A stretch of 64,000 bases of DNA, taken from the NCBI RefSeq assembly GCF_014529705.1, contig NZ_JAANIH010000037.1, positions 1-64,000 of the forward strand, read 5' to 3'. Each line of letters begins with the position of its first letter. Positions within the stretch are counted from its first letter, which is position 1. The position numbers were made by a program, and so were the translations under genes. This document shows, piece by piece, positions 50,364-59,072 of this stretch. The notes beneath the pieces were generated by a model, which saw only the letters and a list, made by a program, of their open reading frames with translations, searched no databases and had not been told where the DNA came from. Origin of the DNA: Bradyrhizobium campsiandrae (GTDB lineage: Bacteria; Pseudomonadota; Alphaproteobacteria; Rhizobiales; Xanthobacteraceae).

Positions 50364-52481
50364 ATGCGCGACACAATCACAAGCCTGCGTTACCGCTACT
50401 GGCCTGATCATCTGCTCGGGGAGATCCTGTCCAAGCGATGGACCGAGACGGCCATCCCGGTCATCCTCCTCCTGATCGTCGGCTTCGCGTTCAGCCGCTC
50501 CATCGACAACTTCCTGTCGCCGGCGAGCCTTGCCGATACCGCGCGCCAGGCCGGCGAAATCGGCTTCATTGCCCTCGGGCTCGCGCTGGTCGTCATCGTC
50601 GGCGGCATCGATCTCTCGGTCGGGTCGATCTTCGCACTGACCGACTTCTGCGCCCTCTATCTGCTCGACGTCGCGGGCTGGCCCGTTCCGGCCGTCGTAG
50701 TCGCGACACTGCTCTGCGGCGCCCTGCTCGGCGCCGTCAACGGCATCCTGGTCGGATATCTGCGGCTGCGCGCCTTCATCACCACGCTGATCACACTGAT
50801 CATCTACCGCTCTGCCTACGATCTCCTGATCCAGCGCTACTCCAACGCGATCGCCTCGGCCTTCCCCGACATCCCGTCCTGGGACTTCATCGGCGCCGGC
50901 TCTGTGCTGGGCGTTCCCACTGTGGCGCTCGCCTATATCGTCATCGCGATTTTCGGCCACATCTTCATGACCCGGCTGCGCCCGGGTTGGCACATCACGG
51001 CAATCGGCGGCTCGCGACGTTCGGCGTACAATTCGGGCATTCCCGTTCGCCGCACCATCGCGCTCTGCTACGTCGCCAGCGGCGCGCTGACCAGCATCGG
51101 CGCGTTGTTCTTTGCTTCCCGGCTCGGCACCGTCGGTGGCGACATCGGCGTCGGGCTCGAGGTGATCGTGCTGACCGCGACCGTGCTCGGCGGCATCACG
51201 CTCGGCGGCGGCAAGGGCTCTGTCGCCAAATCGGCGGTCGGCGTGCTGATCGTGCTCCTGATCACAAACGGCCTGACGACGATGAACGCGCGCGGCGGCG
51301 TCAACCGGATGGCACTGGCCGGCATCCTGCTCGTCGCCGCCATGGTCGACATCCGCTGGCAGAAGAACCGGACGCGCATCATCAGCAAGGTCTACGTCGC
51401 GCCGACCTACCACGAGCTGCCGCCACCGCCGCCGACGGAAATCGGGCAAGGCGGACCATTCGAGCAGAACGACAAGCTGCGCGATGTCGAGGCGATCGGC
51501 CTCGGCCGCATCGAGGCGCCGGAAGACGTCATTCTGGATCGCCACGACAATCTCTATGCCGGCTCGCGTCACGGCGACATCATGCGCTTCCTCGCGCCTG
51601 ACTATCAGAAGATGGAAGTGTTCGCCCATATCGGCGGTCAGCCGCTCGGCATGGCCTTCGACCGCGAGGACAATCTCTATGTCTGCATCGGCGGCATGGG
51701 GCTCTATCGCATCAAGCCTGACGGCACCGTGGAGAAGGCAACCGACGAGACCAACCGCAGCCTGCGTTCGGTCAACGACGACAGCCGCCTGCGGCTCGCC
51801 GACGACCTCGACATCACCGATGACGGCCTGATCTTCTTCTCCGAAGCGACGGTCCGTTACGAGATGGATGAATGGCCCATCGATGGTCTCGAAGCGCGCG
51901 GCAACGGCCGCATCATCTCCTACGACACCAAGACCGGAACGACTCGCACCGAACTGCGCGGTCTCAAATTCCCCAACGGCATCTGCGTCGCCAGCGACGG
52001 CCAGTCGATCCTGTTCGCCGAAACCTTTGGCTGCTCGATCAAGCGCTATTGGTTTGCCGGACCGAAGAAGGGGGCGGTCGGGGTCGTGATGGACAACCTG
52101 CCTGGGTACCCTGACAACATCAATCTCGCCTCCGACGGCAATTACTGGCTCGCGCTGGTCGGCATGCGCAGCCCCTCGCTCGACCTCGCCTGGAAGATGC
52201 CCGGCTTCCGCCGCCGCATGGCGAAGCGCGTGCCGGTCGACGAATGGCTGTTCCCCAATATCAACACAGGCTGCGTGGTGAAGTTCAACGAACAGGGCAA
52301 GATCGTCGAGTCGTTCTGGGATCTGCACGGCGAGAACCATCCGATGATCACCTCGATGCGCGAGCATCGCGGCTACCTCTATCTCGGCGGCATCCTCAAT
52401 AACCGGATCGGCCGCTACAAGCTCGACAATGCCGATCCGAACTTCGTCCAGTACGACAAACGGTGGGGGAAGCAGTCGTGA
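50364..52481 (+). CDS. Fusion of ribose-type ABC permease with SMP-30/strictosidine-synthase-like propeller
   Basis: Protein of 705 residues. Residues about 25-330 are a complete BPD_transp_2 permease (VVIVGGIDLSVGSIFALTD; GGITLGGGKGSVAKSAVG). A linker at about 335-375 contains five prolines in a row. Residues about 375-695 form a six-bladed propeller with family marks IEAPEDVILDRHDNLYAG, SEATVRYEM, LKFPNGICV (Asn about 537) and LPGYPDNINLASDGNYW; the Glu, Asn and Asp expected as metal ligands are present. RbsC-type permeases are about 320 residues, so the propeller is an addition, not part of the transporter. ATG 50364 is preferred since earlier in-frame starts lie in the hairpin. The propeller side (cytoplasm if the permease keeps its usual even helix count) is uncertain. 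Confidence 0.88.
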   Translation: MRDTITSLRYRYWPDHLLGEILSKRWTETAIPVILLLIVGFAFSRSIDNFLSPASLADTARQAGEIGFIALGLALVVIVGGIDLSVGSIFALTDFCALYLLDVAGWPVPAVVVATLLCGALLGAVNGILVGYLRLRAFITTLITLIIYRSAYDLLIQRYSNAIASAFPDIPSWDFIGAGSVLGVPTVALAYIVIAIFGHIFMTRLRPGWHITAIGGSRRSAYNSGIPVRRTIALCYVASGALTSIGALFFASRLGTVGGDIGVGLEVIVLTATVLGGITLGGGKGSVAKSAVGVLIVLLITNGLTTMNARGGVNRMALAGILLVAAMVDIRWQKNRTRIISKVYVAPTYHELPPPPPTEIGQGGPFEQNDKLRDVEAIGLGRIEAPEDVILDRHDNLYAGSRHGDIMRFLAPDYQKMEVFAHIGGQPLGMAFDREDNLYVCIGGMGLYRIKPDGTVEKATDETNRSLRSVNDDSRLRLADDLDITDDGLIFFSEATVRYEMDEWPIDGLEARGNGRIISYDTKTGTTRTELRGLKFPNGICVASDGQSILFAETFGCSIKRYWFAGPKKGAVGVVMDNLPGYPDNINLASDGNYWLALVGMRSPSLDLAWKMPGFRRRMAKRVPVDEWLFPNINTGCVVKFNEQGKIVESFWDLHGENHPMITSMREHRGYLYLGGILNNRIGRYKLDNADPNFVQYDKRWGKQS

Positions 52482-53575
52482 TCGCGGCCGTCAGGAACTT
52501 CGCCAACCGCTTTCTCGGGCGCGGCGATGCCACCATCACCGTGCCATCATTCGACGGCGCGCTGAAGCCGAACCAGAAGCTGGAATCTGCCGAGACCTTG
52601 CTGACATGCGAGGCACCGGAAGACCTCGCCGCTGATGGAAGCAACCTCTTTATCGCGGACGGGCGTCGACTCATGTGCCTGACCGGCGCCACAGCGTCGG
52701 AAGTGCGCGGCTTCGAGCGGCCAATCTCGGCTTTATGCGCCCTTCCCGGCGGCGGCCTCGCGGTCGCGCTCGGAGGGCGCGAGGTGCGCGTTTACCCCAA
52801 CCCTTCCGCCGAGCAGCCCAGCGCGACATTCACTGACGCGGCATTCAACGCCGTCAACGCCCTGGCGCTGGCGGACGACAACACGCTGATCGCAACGGAC
52901 GGCTCGGCCACATGTGGCGTCGACGACTGGGCGCGTGACCTGCTCGAGCTCAACCGGAGCGGCCGCGTGTACCGGCTCGATCCAGGCAGCAAGTCCGTCA
53001 CGCGGTTGGCCCAGGGCCTCGGCTACGCCTTCGGCGCCTGCGCCCATGGCGACGCGATGCTGGTCAGCGAAAGCTGGCGTCACCGCCTCGTTCTCGTGAC
53101 ACCAGGCGCAGCCCCGAAGATCGTGCTTGCTCACCTCCCCGTCTATCCATCGCGGCTGTCGAAGGCTTCCGGGGGCGGCTACTGGCTCACCGCGTTCACC
53201 GCCCGGACCCAGCTCGTCGAGTTCGTGTTGCGCGAGCCCGGCTACCGGCGCCGGATGATGGCCGAGATTGCGCCCGAACACTGGGTTGCACCGCGTCTGC
53301 GCTCCGGCCGTTCGTTCAAGGAGCCGATGCAAGGCGCGCACATCAAGACCATGGGCGTCATCAAGCCGTGGGCGCCGCCGCGGTCTTACGGACTCGTCAT
53401 CCGTCTCGATGCCGATGGCCAGCCGCTCTATTCGCTGCACAGCCGGGTCGACGGCATCAACCACGGTGTCGTCGCGGCCGTCGAGCTGGGTGGCGACCTC
53501 GTCCTGATCGCCAAGGGACCGGGCCGTATCCTGAAGCTGCCCCTTGCCGGCCTTGCCGAGGAGATCAGGACATGA
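52478..53575 (+). CDS. Free SMP-30/strictosidine-synthase-like propeller, paralogue of the fused domain, ligands lost
   Basis: Predicted soluble propeller protein of 365 residues. It aligns with the propeller half of the preceding fusion: GLGYAFGACAHGDAMLVSES matches GLKFPNGICVASDG, and LPVYPSRLSKASGGGYW matches LPGYPDNINLASDGNYW. In the alignment the ligand-type Asn and Asp are replaced, so metal-dependent catalysis is doubtful. The start GTG 52478 overlaps the stop of the fusion gene (GTGA) and has GGGGGA upstream. No signal peptide is seen. Confidence 0.85.
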   Translation: MIAAVRNFANRFLGRGDATITVPSFDGALKPNQKLESAETLLTCEAPEDLAADGSNLFIADGRRLMCLTGATASEVRGFERPISALCALPGGGLAVALGGREVRVYPNPSAEQPSATFTDAAFNAVNALALADDNTLIATDGSATCGVDDWARDLLELNRSGRVYRLDPGSKSVTRLAQGLGYAFGACAHGDAMLVSESWRHRLVLVTPGAAPKIVLAHLPVYPSRLSKASGGGYWLTAFTARTQLVEFVLREPGYRRRMMAEIAPEHWVAPRLRSGRSFKEPMQGAHIKTMGVIKPWAPPRSYGLVIRLDADGQPLYSLHSRVDGINHGVVAAVELGGDLVLIAKGPGRILKLPLAGLAEEIRT

Positions 53576-55068
53576 GCGACATCGCACTCTCGCTGCGCAA
53601 GGCCACGAAACTCTACGCCGGCGTTCCCGCCATCGACGGGGTCGATTTCGACCTCCGCCGCGGCGAAATCCATGCGCTGGTCGGCGAGAACGGCGCCGGC
53701 AAGTCGACCCTCACGAAGGTCATGGCCGGCGTGGTGACGCTAACCTCGGGGACCATGACGGTCGACGGCACTGACGTCGCACCGAAGACGCCGCTGGAGG
53801 CGCGCAACCTGGGCATCGCCATGGTGTTCCAGGAGAACAGCCTGGTGCCGACCATGACGGTGGCGCAAAATCTGTTTCTCGGGCAGGAGAAATTCTACAA
53901 CCGCCTCCGCGGAATCTACATCGCCGCGCAGCAATTCCTGCAATCGCTCAATTTCGACGTTACGCCGACAGCCACCGTCGGCGGCCTTGGCGCAGCCAAG
54001 AAGCAGATGGTGGAAATCGCGCGCGCGGTCCTGCACCGCGCCAAGGTCATCATCTTCGACGAGCCGACGGCATCGCTGACGCCGGAGGAGAAGAAGTATT
54101 TCTTCGACCTCGTCCGCGACCTCAAGAAGCGCGGCGTCTCGATCGTGTTCATCTCGCATGCCCTGGAAGAGGCGCTGCTGCTCGCCGACCGCATCACGGT
54201 GCTGCGCGACGGCAAGCATGTGGTGACCGACGATGTCACCAAATTCGATCGCGCCGCGATCGTGCAAGCCATGGTCGGACGCGACCTCTCGAATACGCTC
54301 TATGGCGCACGCAAGAGCAACGTGCGGCCGGCTGGCACACGCGTGCTCACGGTGCAGAATTTGAAGATGGCGCCGATGGTGAAGAACAATTCGCTGTCGG
54401 TATTCGCTGGACAGATCACCGGCGTGTTCGGACTTGTCGGCGCGGGCCGCACCGAGACGTTCAAGATCGTCGCCGGCGTGCTGAAGCGCGACTTCTTCCA
54501 CGGCGGCGAGATCCTGCTGCACGACCAGCCGGTGCGCTACCGCGTGCCGGCGCCGGCGGTGAAGGCCGGCATCGCCTATGTCACCGAGGACCGCAAGGTC
54601 GAAGGCTTCTTCGAGACGTCCTCGATCGCGCGCAACATCTATCTCGGCCTGCTGGCGAAATTTCCGGGGGGTCGGATGATGCTGTCGCGGCGGGAAACCG
54701 AAGCGGTCGGCCGGACCTGGAGCGAGAAGCTCAAGGTTCGCGCCATCGGCGACCACGTCAAAGTGGTCGAGCTCTCCGGCGGCAATCAGCAGAAGGTCGT
54801 CATCGCCAAATCGCTGGTGCAGGAGCCCGACCTGATCATCTTCGACGAGCCGACCCGCGGTGTCGACGTCGGCGCCATCGTCGAGATCCACGAACTGATC
54901 AACCGGCTCGCCGATGAGGGCAAGGCGGTCGTGGTGATCTCATCCTATCTGCCCGAGATCATGGCGCTGTCCGACCGCATCCTGGTTTCGCGCCAGGGCA
55001 AGGTCGTGGAGGAGTTCTCCGCTCTGGAGGCGACCGAGGAAAAGATCATGTACGCGGCGATTCACTAA
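53572..55068 (+). CDS. Ribose-type ABC importer double ATPase (RbsA family)
   Basis: Tandem ATPase of 498 residues. Domain 1 has Walker A GENGAGKS at residues 38-45, signature LGAAKKQ in place of LSxxxQ, and Walker B IIFDEPTASL. Domain 2 has the family-typical altered Walker A GLVGAGRTET, signature LSGGNQQK and Walker B IIFDEPTRGVD. The start overlaps the preceding stop by ATGA. It completes the transporter with the two permeases and the receptor, and closes the operon. Confidence 0.93.
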   Translation: MSDIALSLRKATKLYAGVPAIDGVDFDLRRGEIHALVGENGAGKSTLTKVMAGVVTLTSGTMTVDGTDVAPKTPLEARNLGIAMVFQENSLVPTMTVAQNLFLGQEKFYNRLRGIYIAAQQFLQSLNFDVTPTATVGGLGAAKKQMVEIARAVLHRAKVIIFDEPTASLTPEEKKYFFDLVRDLKKRGVSIVFISHALEEALLLADRITVLRDGKHVVTDDVTKFDRAAIVQAMVGRDLSNTLYGARKSNVRPAGTRVLTVQNLKMAPMVKNNSLSVFAGQITGVFGLVGAGRTETFKIVAGVLKRDFFHGGEILLHDQPVRYRVPAPAVKAGIAYVTEDRKVEGFFETSSIARNIYLGLLAKFPGGRMMLSRRETEAVGRTWSEKLKVRAIGDHVKVVELSGGNQQKVVIAKSLVQEPDLIIFDEPTRGVDVGAIVEIHELINRLADEGKAVVVISSYLPEIMALSDRILVSRQGKVVEEFSALEATEEKIMYAAIH

Positions 55069-55124
55069 CGCCTGAGGGTCGATCAACTGCCTGCCCCTTG
55101 GGCAGAGGCAATCGCCGCTGCCGT

Positions 55125-55138
55125 CTGATCTGCATCAA
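55125..55138. promoter_or_regulatory. Candidate FNR/FixK box upstream of the HlyD cluster
   Basis: CTGA-N6-TCAA is one base from the FNR/FixK consensus TTGA-N6-TCAA. It lies about 109 bases before the HlyD-family ATG, in a range compatible with an activator site. Rhizobia use FixK2 for low-oxygen control; whether this site works is unknown. Confidence 0.4.
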
Positions 55139-55246
55139 GTTGCGTTGCAAAAAAACGCTGCATGTTGAGCCGGTCTCGTCCGCACGATTGGCGGCCGGGG
55201 GTTCGTGTCGCAACATGTGGGCGTCGCCGCGCGGCGTTATGATCAA

Positions 55247-56314
55247 ATGAACTTGACACCGGGTCGCGTCGTCGCCGTGATCGCCATCCTCCTCGCGGGC
55301 GGTGGCTATTACTACTTGCTGCATCGCGATTCCAATCCGGTGCCGGCGGGCTTCGCCCGCGGCAATGGTCGCATCGAGGCGGTCGAGATCGACATCGCCA
55401 CCAAGACTCCGGGCCGAATTCGCGAGATCCTGGTTAACGAAGGCGATTTCGTCAACGCCGGCCAGGTGCTGGCACGCATGGACACCGAGCAATTGCAGGC
55501 CCAGCGCCGACAGGCTGAAGCGCAGCTCCAGCGTGCCACCATCAATGTCGAGACTGCAAAAAGTCTGGTGAATCAGCGTGAGGCCGAACGCAAGGCGGCC
55601 GAGGCCGTGGTCGACCAGCGTATCGCGCAGCTCGACACCACGAGCCGCAAGCTCGATCGCTCCGAGCAATTGATCAAGACGAACGCAGTGTCGCAGCAGG
55701 TGCTGGACGACGACCGCTCTGCCAACGCCACGGCGAAGGCCGCGCTTGCCGCTGCCCAGGCTCAGGTCGCGGCCTCCGAGGCCGCGATCAGTTCGGCGCG
55801 CGCCATGGTGATCGATGCTGGCGCCTCCGTTGACGCCGCCAAAGCCGCGATCGAAAGCATCAACGCCGACCTCAACGACAGCGTGCTGAAGGCGCCGCGC
55901 GAAGGCCGCGTGCAGTATCGCGTGTCGCAGCCGGGCGAGGTGCTCTCGGCCGGCGGCCGCGTGCTCAACATGGTTGATCTCGGCGACGTCTACATGACGT
56001 TCTTTCTGCCGACGGCCGAGGCCGGCCGCGTCGCGATGGGTTCCGAGGTCCACCTCGTGCTCGACGCGATCCCGCAATATGTGATCCCAGCCAAGGCCAC
56101 TTTCGTCGCAGATGTCGCGCAGTTCACGCCGAAGACGGTTGAAACCGAAGAGGAACGCCAAAAGCTGATGTTCCGCATCAAGGCGCATATCGCACCCGAG
56201 CTGCTGCGCCAGCACATCGAGCATGTGAAGACCGGCTTGCCGGGCATGGCCTATGTGCGGCTCGATCCAGCGGCACAATGGCCCGACAATCTCAAGATCA
56301 AGCTGACGCCATGA
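55247..56314 (+). CDS. HlyD-family membrane fusion/adaptor protein
   Basis: Periplasmic adaptor of 355 residues. One N-terminal membrane helix (VVAVIAILLAGGGYYYLL) anchors it. A biotinyl-lipoyl-like hairpin (GRIEAVEIDIATKTPGRIREILVNEGDFVNAGQVLARMD) flanks a long coiled coil (about residues 85-200, Ala/Gln-rich), and the second lipoyl half is APREGRVQYRVSQPGEVLSAGGRV. The start is ATG 55247; GTG 55205 with GGGGG upstream would add 14 residues. The stop overlaps the ABC gene start (ATGA). Confidence 0.92.
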   Translation: MNLTPGRVVAVIAILLAGGGYYYLLHRDSNPVPAGFARGNGRIEAVEIDIATKTPGRIREILVNEGDFVNAGQVLARMDTEQLQAQRRQAEAQLQRATINVETAKSLVNQREAERKAAEAVVDQRIAQLDTTSRKLDRSEQLIKTNAVSQQVLDDDRSANATAKAALAAAQAQVAASEAAISSARAMVIDAGASVDAAKAAIESINADLNDSVLKAPREGRVQYRVSQPGEVLSAGGRVLNMVDLGDVYMTFFLPTAEAGRVAMGSEVHLVLDAIPQYVIPAKATFVADVAQFTPKTVETEEERQKLMFRIKAHIAPELLRQHIEHVKTGLPGMAYVRLDPAAQWPDNLKIKLTP

Positions 56315-59070
56315 ACACGACTGTCGCAGCCGGCGCGCCGGACGGGCCCGGCAGTGTGGTGCGTCTCGATGGCGTGGGCCTGAGCTACGGCAAGACCCGC
56401 GCACTGGACGCCATCACCCTCGACCTCCCGTCCGGCTGTACGATCGGGTTGATCGGCCCTGATGGCGTCGGCAAATCCAGCCTGCTCGCGCTCATCGCCG
56501 GAGCGCGCGAGATCCAGCAGGGGAGCGTCCACGTGCTCGGCGGAGACATGGCGAGTTCGCGTCATCGCCGCAACGTCTGTCCCGATATCGCCTACATGCC
56601 GCAGGGGCTCGGCAAGAACCTGTATCCGACGCTGTCGGTCTTCGAGAATATCGACTTCTTCGGCCGCCTGTTCGGACACGACACGGCGGAACGAAGCCGA
56701 CGGATCGCAGGCCTGCTGCGCGATACGGGCCTTACCCCATTCGCCGATCGGCCCGCCGAAAAGCTTTCGGGTGGCATGAAACAGAAGGTCGGGCTCTGCT
56801 GCGCCCTGATCCACGATCCCGAGCTGCTGATCCTGGATGAGCCGACGACCGGCGTCGATCCCCTGTCGCGGCGCCAGTTCTGGGAGCTGATCGCCTCGAT
56901 CCGGAGCGGCCGCCCGGGCATGAGCGTGATCGTGTCGACCGCCTATATGGAAGAGGCCGCGCAATTCGACTTCCTGATTGCGATGAACGCCGGCCGCGTG
57001 CTGGCGACTGGCACGCCCGCCGAACTCAAGCAGCGGACCGGCGCCGATACGCTCGATGACGCCTTTATCCGTCTTCTGCCGGAGACTGACCGCGGCAATC
57101 ACACCAGCGTCGTCATCCCGCCACGCGACGCCGACCATGATGAGATCGCAATCGAGGCAGATCACCTGACTCGGCGCTTCAATGACTTCGTCGCCGTGGA
57201 CGACGTCAGCTTCCGCATCCGGAAAGGCGAGATCTTCGGCTTCCTCGGCTCGAACGGATGCGGCAAGACCACAACTATGAAGATGCTGACCGGCCTGCTG
57301 CCGGTCAGCGAAGGCAATGCGCGCCTGTTCGGCAAGGCGATCGATGCCGGGGACATGTCCGTGCGACAGCGCATCGGCTACATGTCGCAGGGCTTTTCGC
57401 TCTATTCGGAGCTCACCGTCACCCAGAATCTCGATCTGCATGCGCGGCTGTTCGATTTGCCGGCGCAGACGATCGATGCACGCATCGACGAGATGATCGC
57501 CCGATTCGACCTTACGGACGTGACCGATGCCCTGCCCGACGCGCTACCGCTCGGCCTCAGGCAGCGGCTGTCGCTGGCGGTCGCCATGATCCATTCGCCT
57601 GACATCCTCATTCTCGACGAACCGACCTCCGGCGTCGATCCCATTGCGCGCGACCACTTCTGGCAAATTCTTGCCGAGCTCTCGCGCAAGGACAACGTCA
57701 CCATCTTCGTCTCGACTCATTTCATGAACGAGGCCGAGCGCTGCGACCGGATCTCGCTGATGCATGCGGGGCGCGTTCTGATCTCGGATGCACCGGCCGC
57801 CATCATCGCAAAGCGCGGCGCGGCGACACTGGAACAGGCCTTCATCGGCTATCTGGAGGATGCCATCGGCGGCGACAAGAACGCCTCTCCGCAGGCGGCG
57901 ATTGCCCCGCCCGCAGCTCGGCCAAAGCGCACGCGCAGCGCCGTCTTCAATCTCCGGCGTATGCTCGCCTATACGCGGCGCGAGGCGCTGGAGCTGCGAC
58001 GCGATCCGATCCGCGCGACGTTGGCGATCCTCGGCAGCGTGTTGTTGCTGTTCGTGCTCGGCTACGGCATCAGCATGGACGTCGAGGATTTGACTTTCGC
58101 CGTGCTCGACCGAGACGATACGGCGATCAGCCGCGACTATAGCCTACAGATCGCGGGCTCGCGCTATTTCACCGAGAAGGCTCCGATCAAGGACTACGCC
58201 GATCTCGACCGACGCATGCGCAAGGGCGAGATCAGTCTCGCCATCGAGCTTCCGCCCGGCTTCGGCCGCGACGTCAGCCGCGGGCGGCATGTCGAGATCG
58301 GCGCCTGGGTCGACGGCGCCAACCCCACCCGCGCCGAAACGCTGCGCTCCTACGCGCAAGCCATCCACGCGACCTGGCTCGCGCAAAAGGGCCGCGAGCT
58401 CTACGGCGAGGCGGCGATCGCCGGATCCTATCAACTCGCGCTGCGCTACCGTTACAATCCGGACGTCCGGAGCGTCGTCGCCATGGCGCCCGGCATCATT
58501 CCGCTGCTCCTGATCATGATCCCGGCGGTGCTCGCCGCGCTTGCGGTGGTGCGCGAAAAGGAGCTGGGCTCGATCGTCAATTTCTACGTGACGCCGGTGA
58601 CGCGGCTGGAGTTCCTGCTCGGCATGCAACTGCCCTACGTCGTGCTGGCCTTTGCCAACTTCCTGCTGCTCGTCGCCTTCGCACTGACTGTCTTCGGCGT
58701 GCCCTTTGCCGGCAGCTTCCTGACCTATGCCGTTGCCGCGCTGCTCTACGTCACGGCGACGACAGCGATCGGCCTCGTGATCTCGACCTTCATGAACAGC
58801 CAGATCGCGGCACTGTTCGGCACCGTCCTGATCACCCTGATCCCGGCGATCCAGTATTCCGGATTGATCGATCCCGTCTCCTCCTTGCAAGGAGTGGGCA
58901 AGATGATCGGGCTCGTCTATCCGACCAGCTATTTCGTGACCATCTCGCGCGGCACGTTCTCAAAGGGACTCGGATTCGCCACGCTTCATAACGACCTGCT
59001 GGCACTCGCCGTCATGATCCCGGTGCTGCTCGCCACAAGTGCTCTGCTCCTGAAGAAACAGGCCCGCTGA
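56311..59070 (+). CDS. Two-ATPase/permease fusion ABC exporter, RbbA/YhiH-like
   Basis: Protein of 919 residues, same plan and length as E. coli RbbA (YhiH). Nucleotide-binding domain 1 has GPDGVGKSS, signature LSGGMKQK and LILDEPTTGVD; domain 2 has GSNGCGKTT, signature LPLGLRQR and LILDEPTSGVD. An ABC-2-type membrane domain follows from about residue 560 (REALELRRDPIRATLAILGSVLLL to the end, six helices with a large periplasmic loop). It is flanked by HlyD and YhhJ-like genes with ATGA coupling upstream and two bases downstream. Export of an unknown substrate is expected. Confidence 0.93.
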   Translation: MNTTVAAGAPDGPGSVVRLDGVGLSYGKTRALDAITLDLPSGCTIGLIGPDGVGKSSLLALIAGAREIQQGSVHVLGGDMASSRHRRNVCPDIAYMPQGLGKNLYPTLSVFENIDFFGRLFGHDTAERSRRIAGLLRDTGLTPFADRPAEKLSGGMKQKVGLCCALIHDPELLILDEPTTGVDPLSRRQFWELIASIRSGRPGMSVIVSTAYMEEAAQFDFLIAMNAGRVLATGTPAELKQRTGADTLDDAFIRLLPETDRGNHTSVVIPPRDADHDEIAIEADHLTRRFNDFVAVDDVSFRIRKGEIFGFLGSNGCGKTTTMKMLTGLLPVSEGNARLFGKAIDAGDMSVRQRIGYMSQGFSLYSELTVTQNLDLHARLFDLPAQTIDARIDEMIARFDLTDVTDALPDALPLGLRQRLSLAVAMIHSPDILILDEPTSGVDPIARDHFWQILAELSRKDNVTIFVSTHFMNEAERCDRISLMHAGRVLISDAPAAIIAKRGAATLEQAFIGYLEDAIGGDKNASPQAAIAPPAARPKRTRSAVFNLRRMLAYTRREALELRRDPIRATLAILGSVLLLFVLGYGISMDVEDLTFAVLDRDDTAISRDYSLQIAGSRYFTEKAPIKDYADLDRRMRKGEISLAIELPPGFGRDVSRGRHVEIGAWVDGANPTRAETLRSYAQAIHATWLAQKGRELYGEAAIAGSYQLALRYRYNPDVRSVVAMAPGIIPLLLIMIPAVLAALAVVREKELGSIVNFYVTPVTRLEFLLGMQLPYVVLAFANFLLLVAFALTVFGVPFAGSFLTYAVAALLYVTATTAIGLVISTFMNSQIAALFGTVLITLIPAIQYSGLIDPVSSLQGVGKMIGLVYPTSYFVTISRGTFSKGLGFATLHNDLLALAVMIPVLLATSALLLKKQAR

Positions 59071-59072
59071 CC

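Noticed and set aside
50271..52367. Very long open frame on the minus strand opposite the permease-propeller fusion
   Set aside because: High-GC coding DNA leaves long antisense frames open. The translation is Arg/Asp/Gln-rich without any domain, while the plus frame has clear domains.
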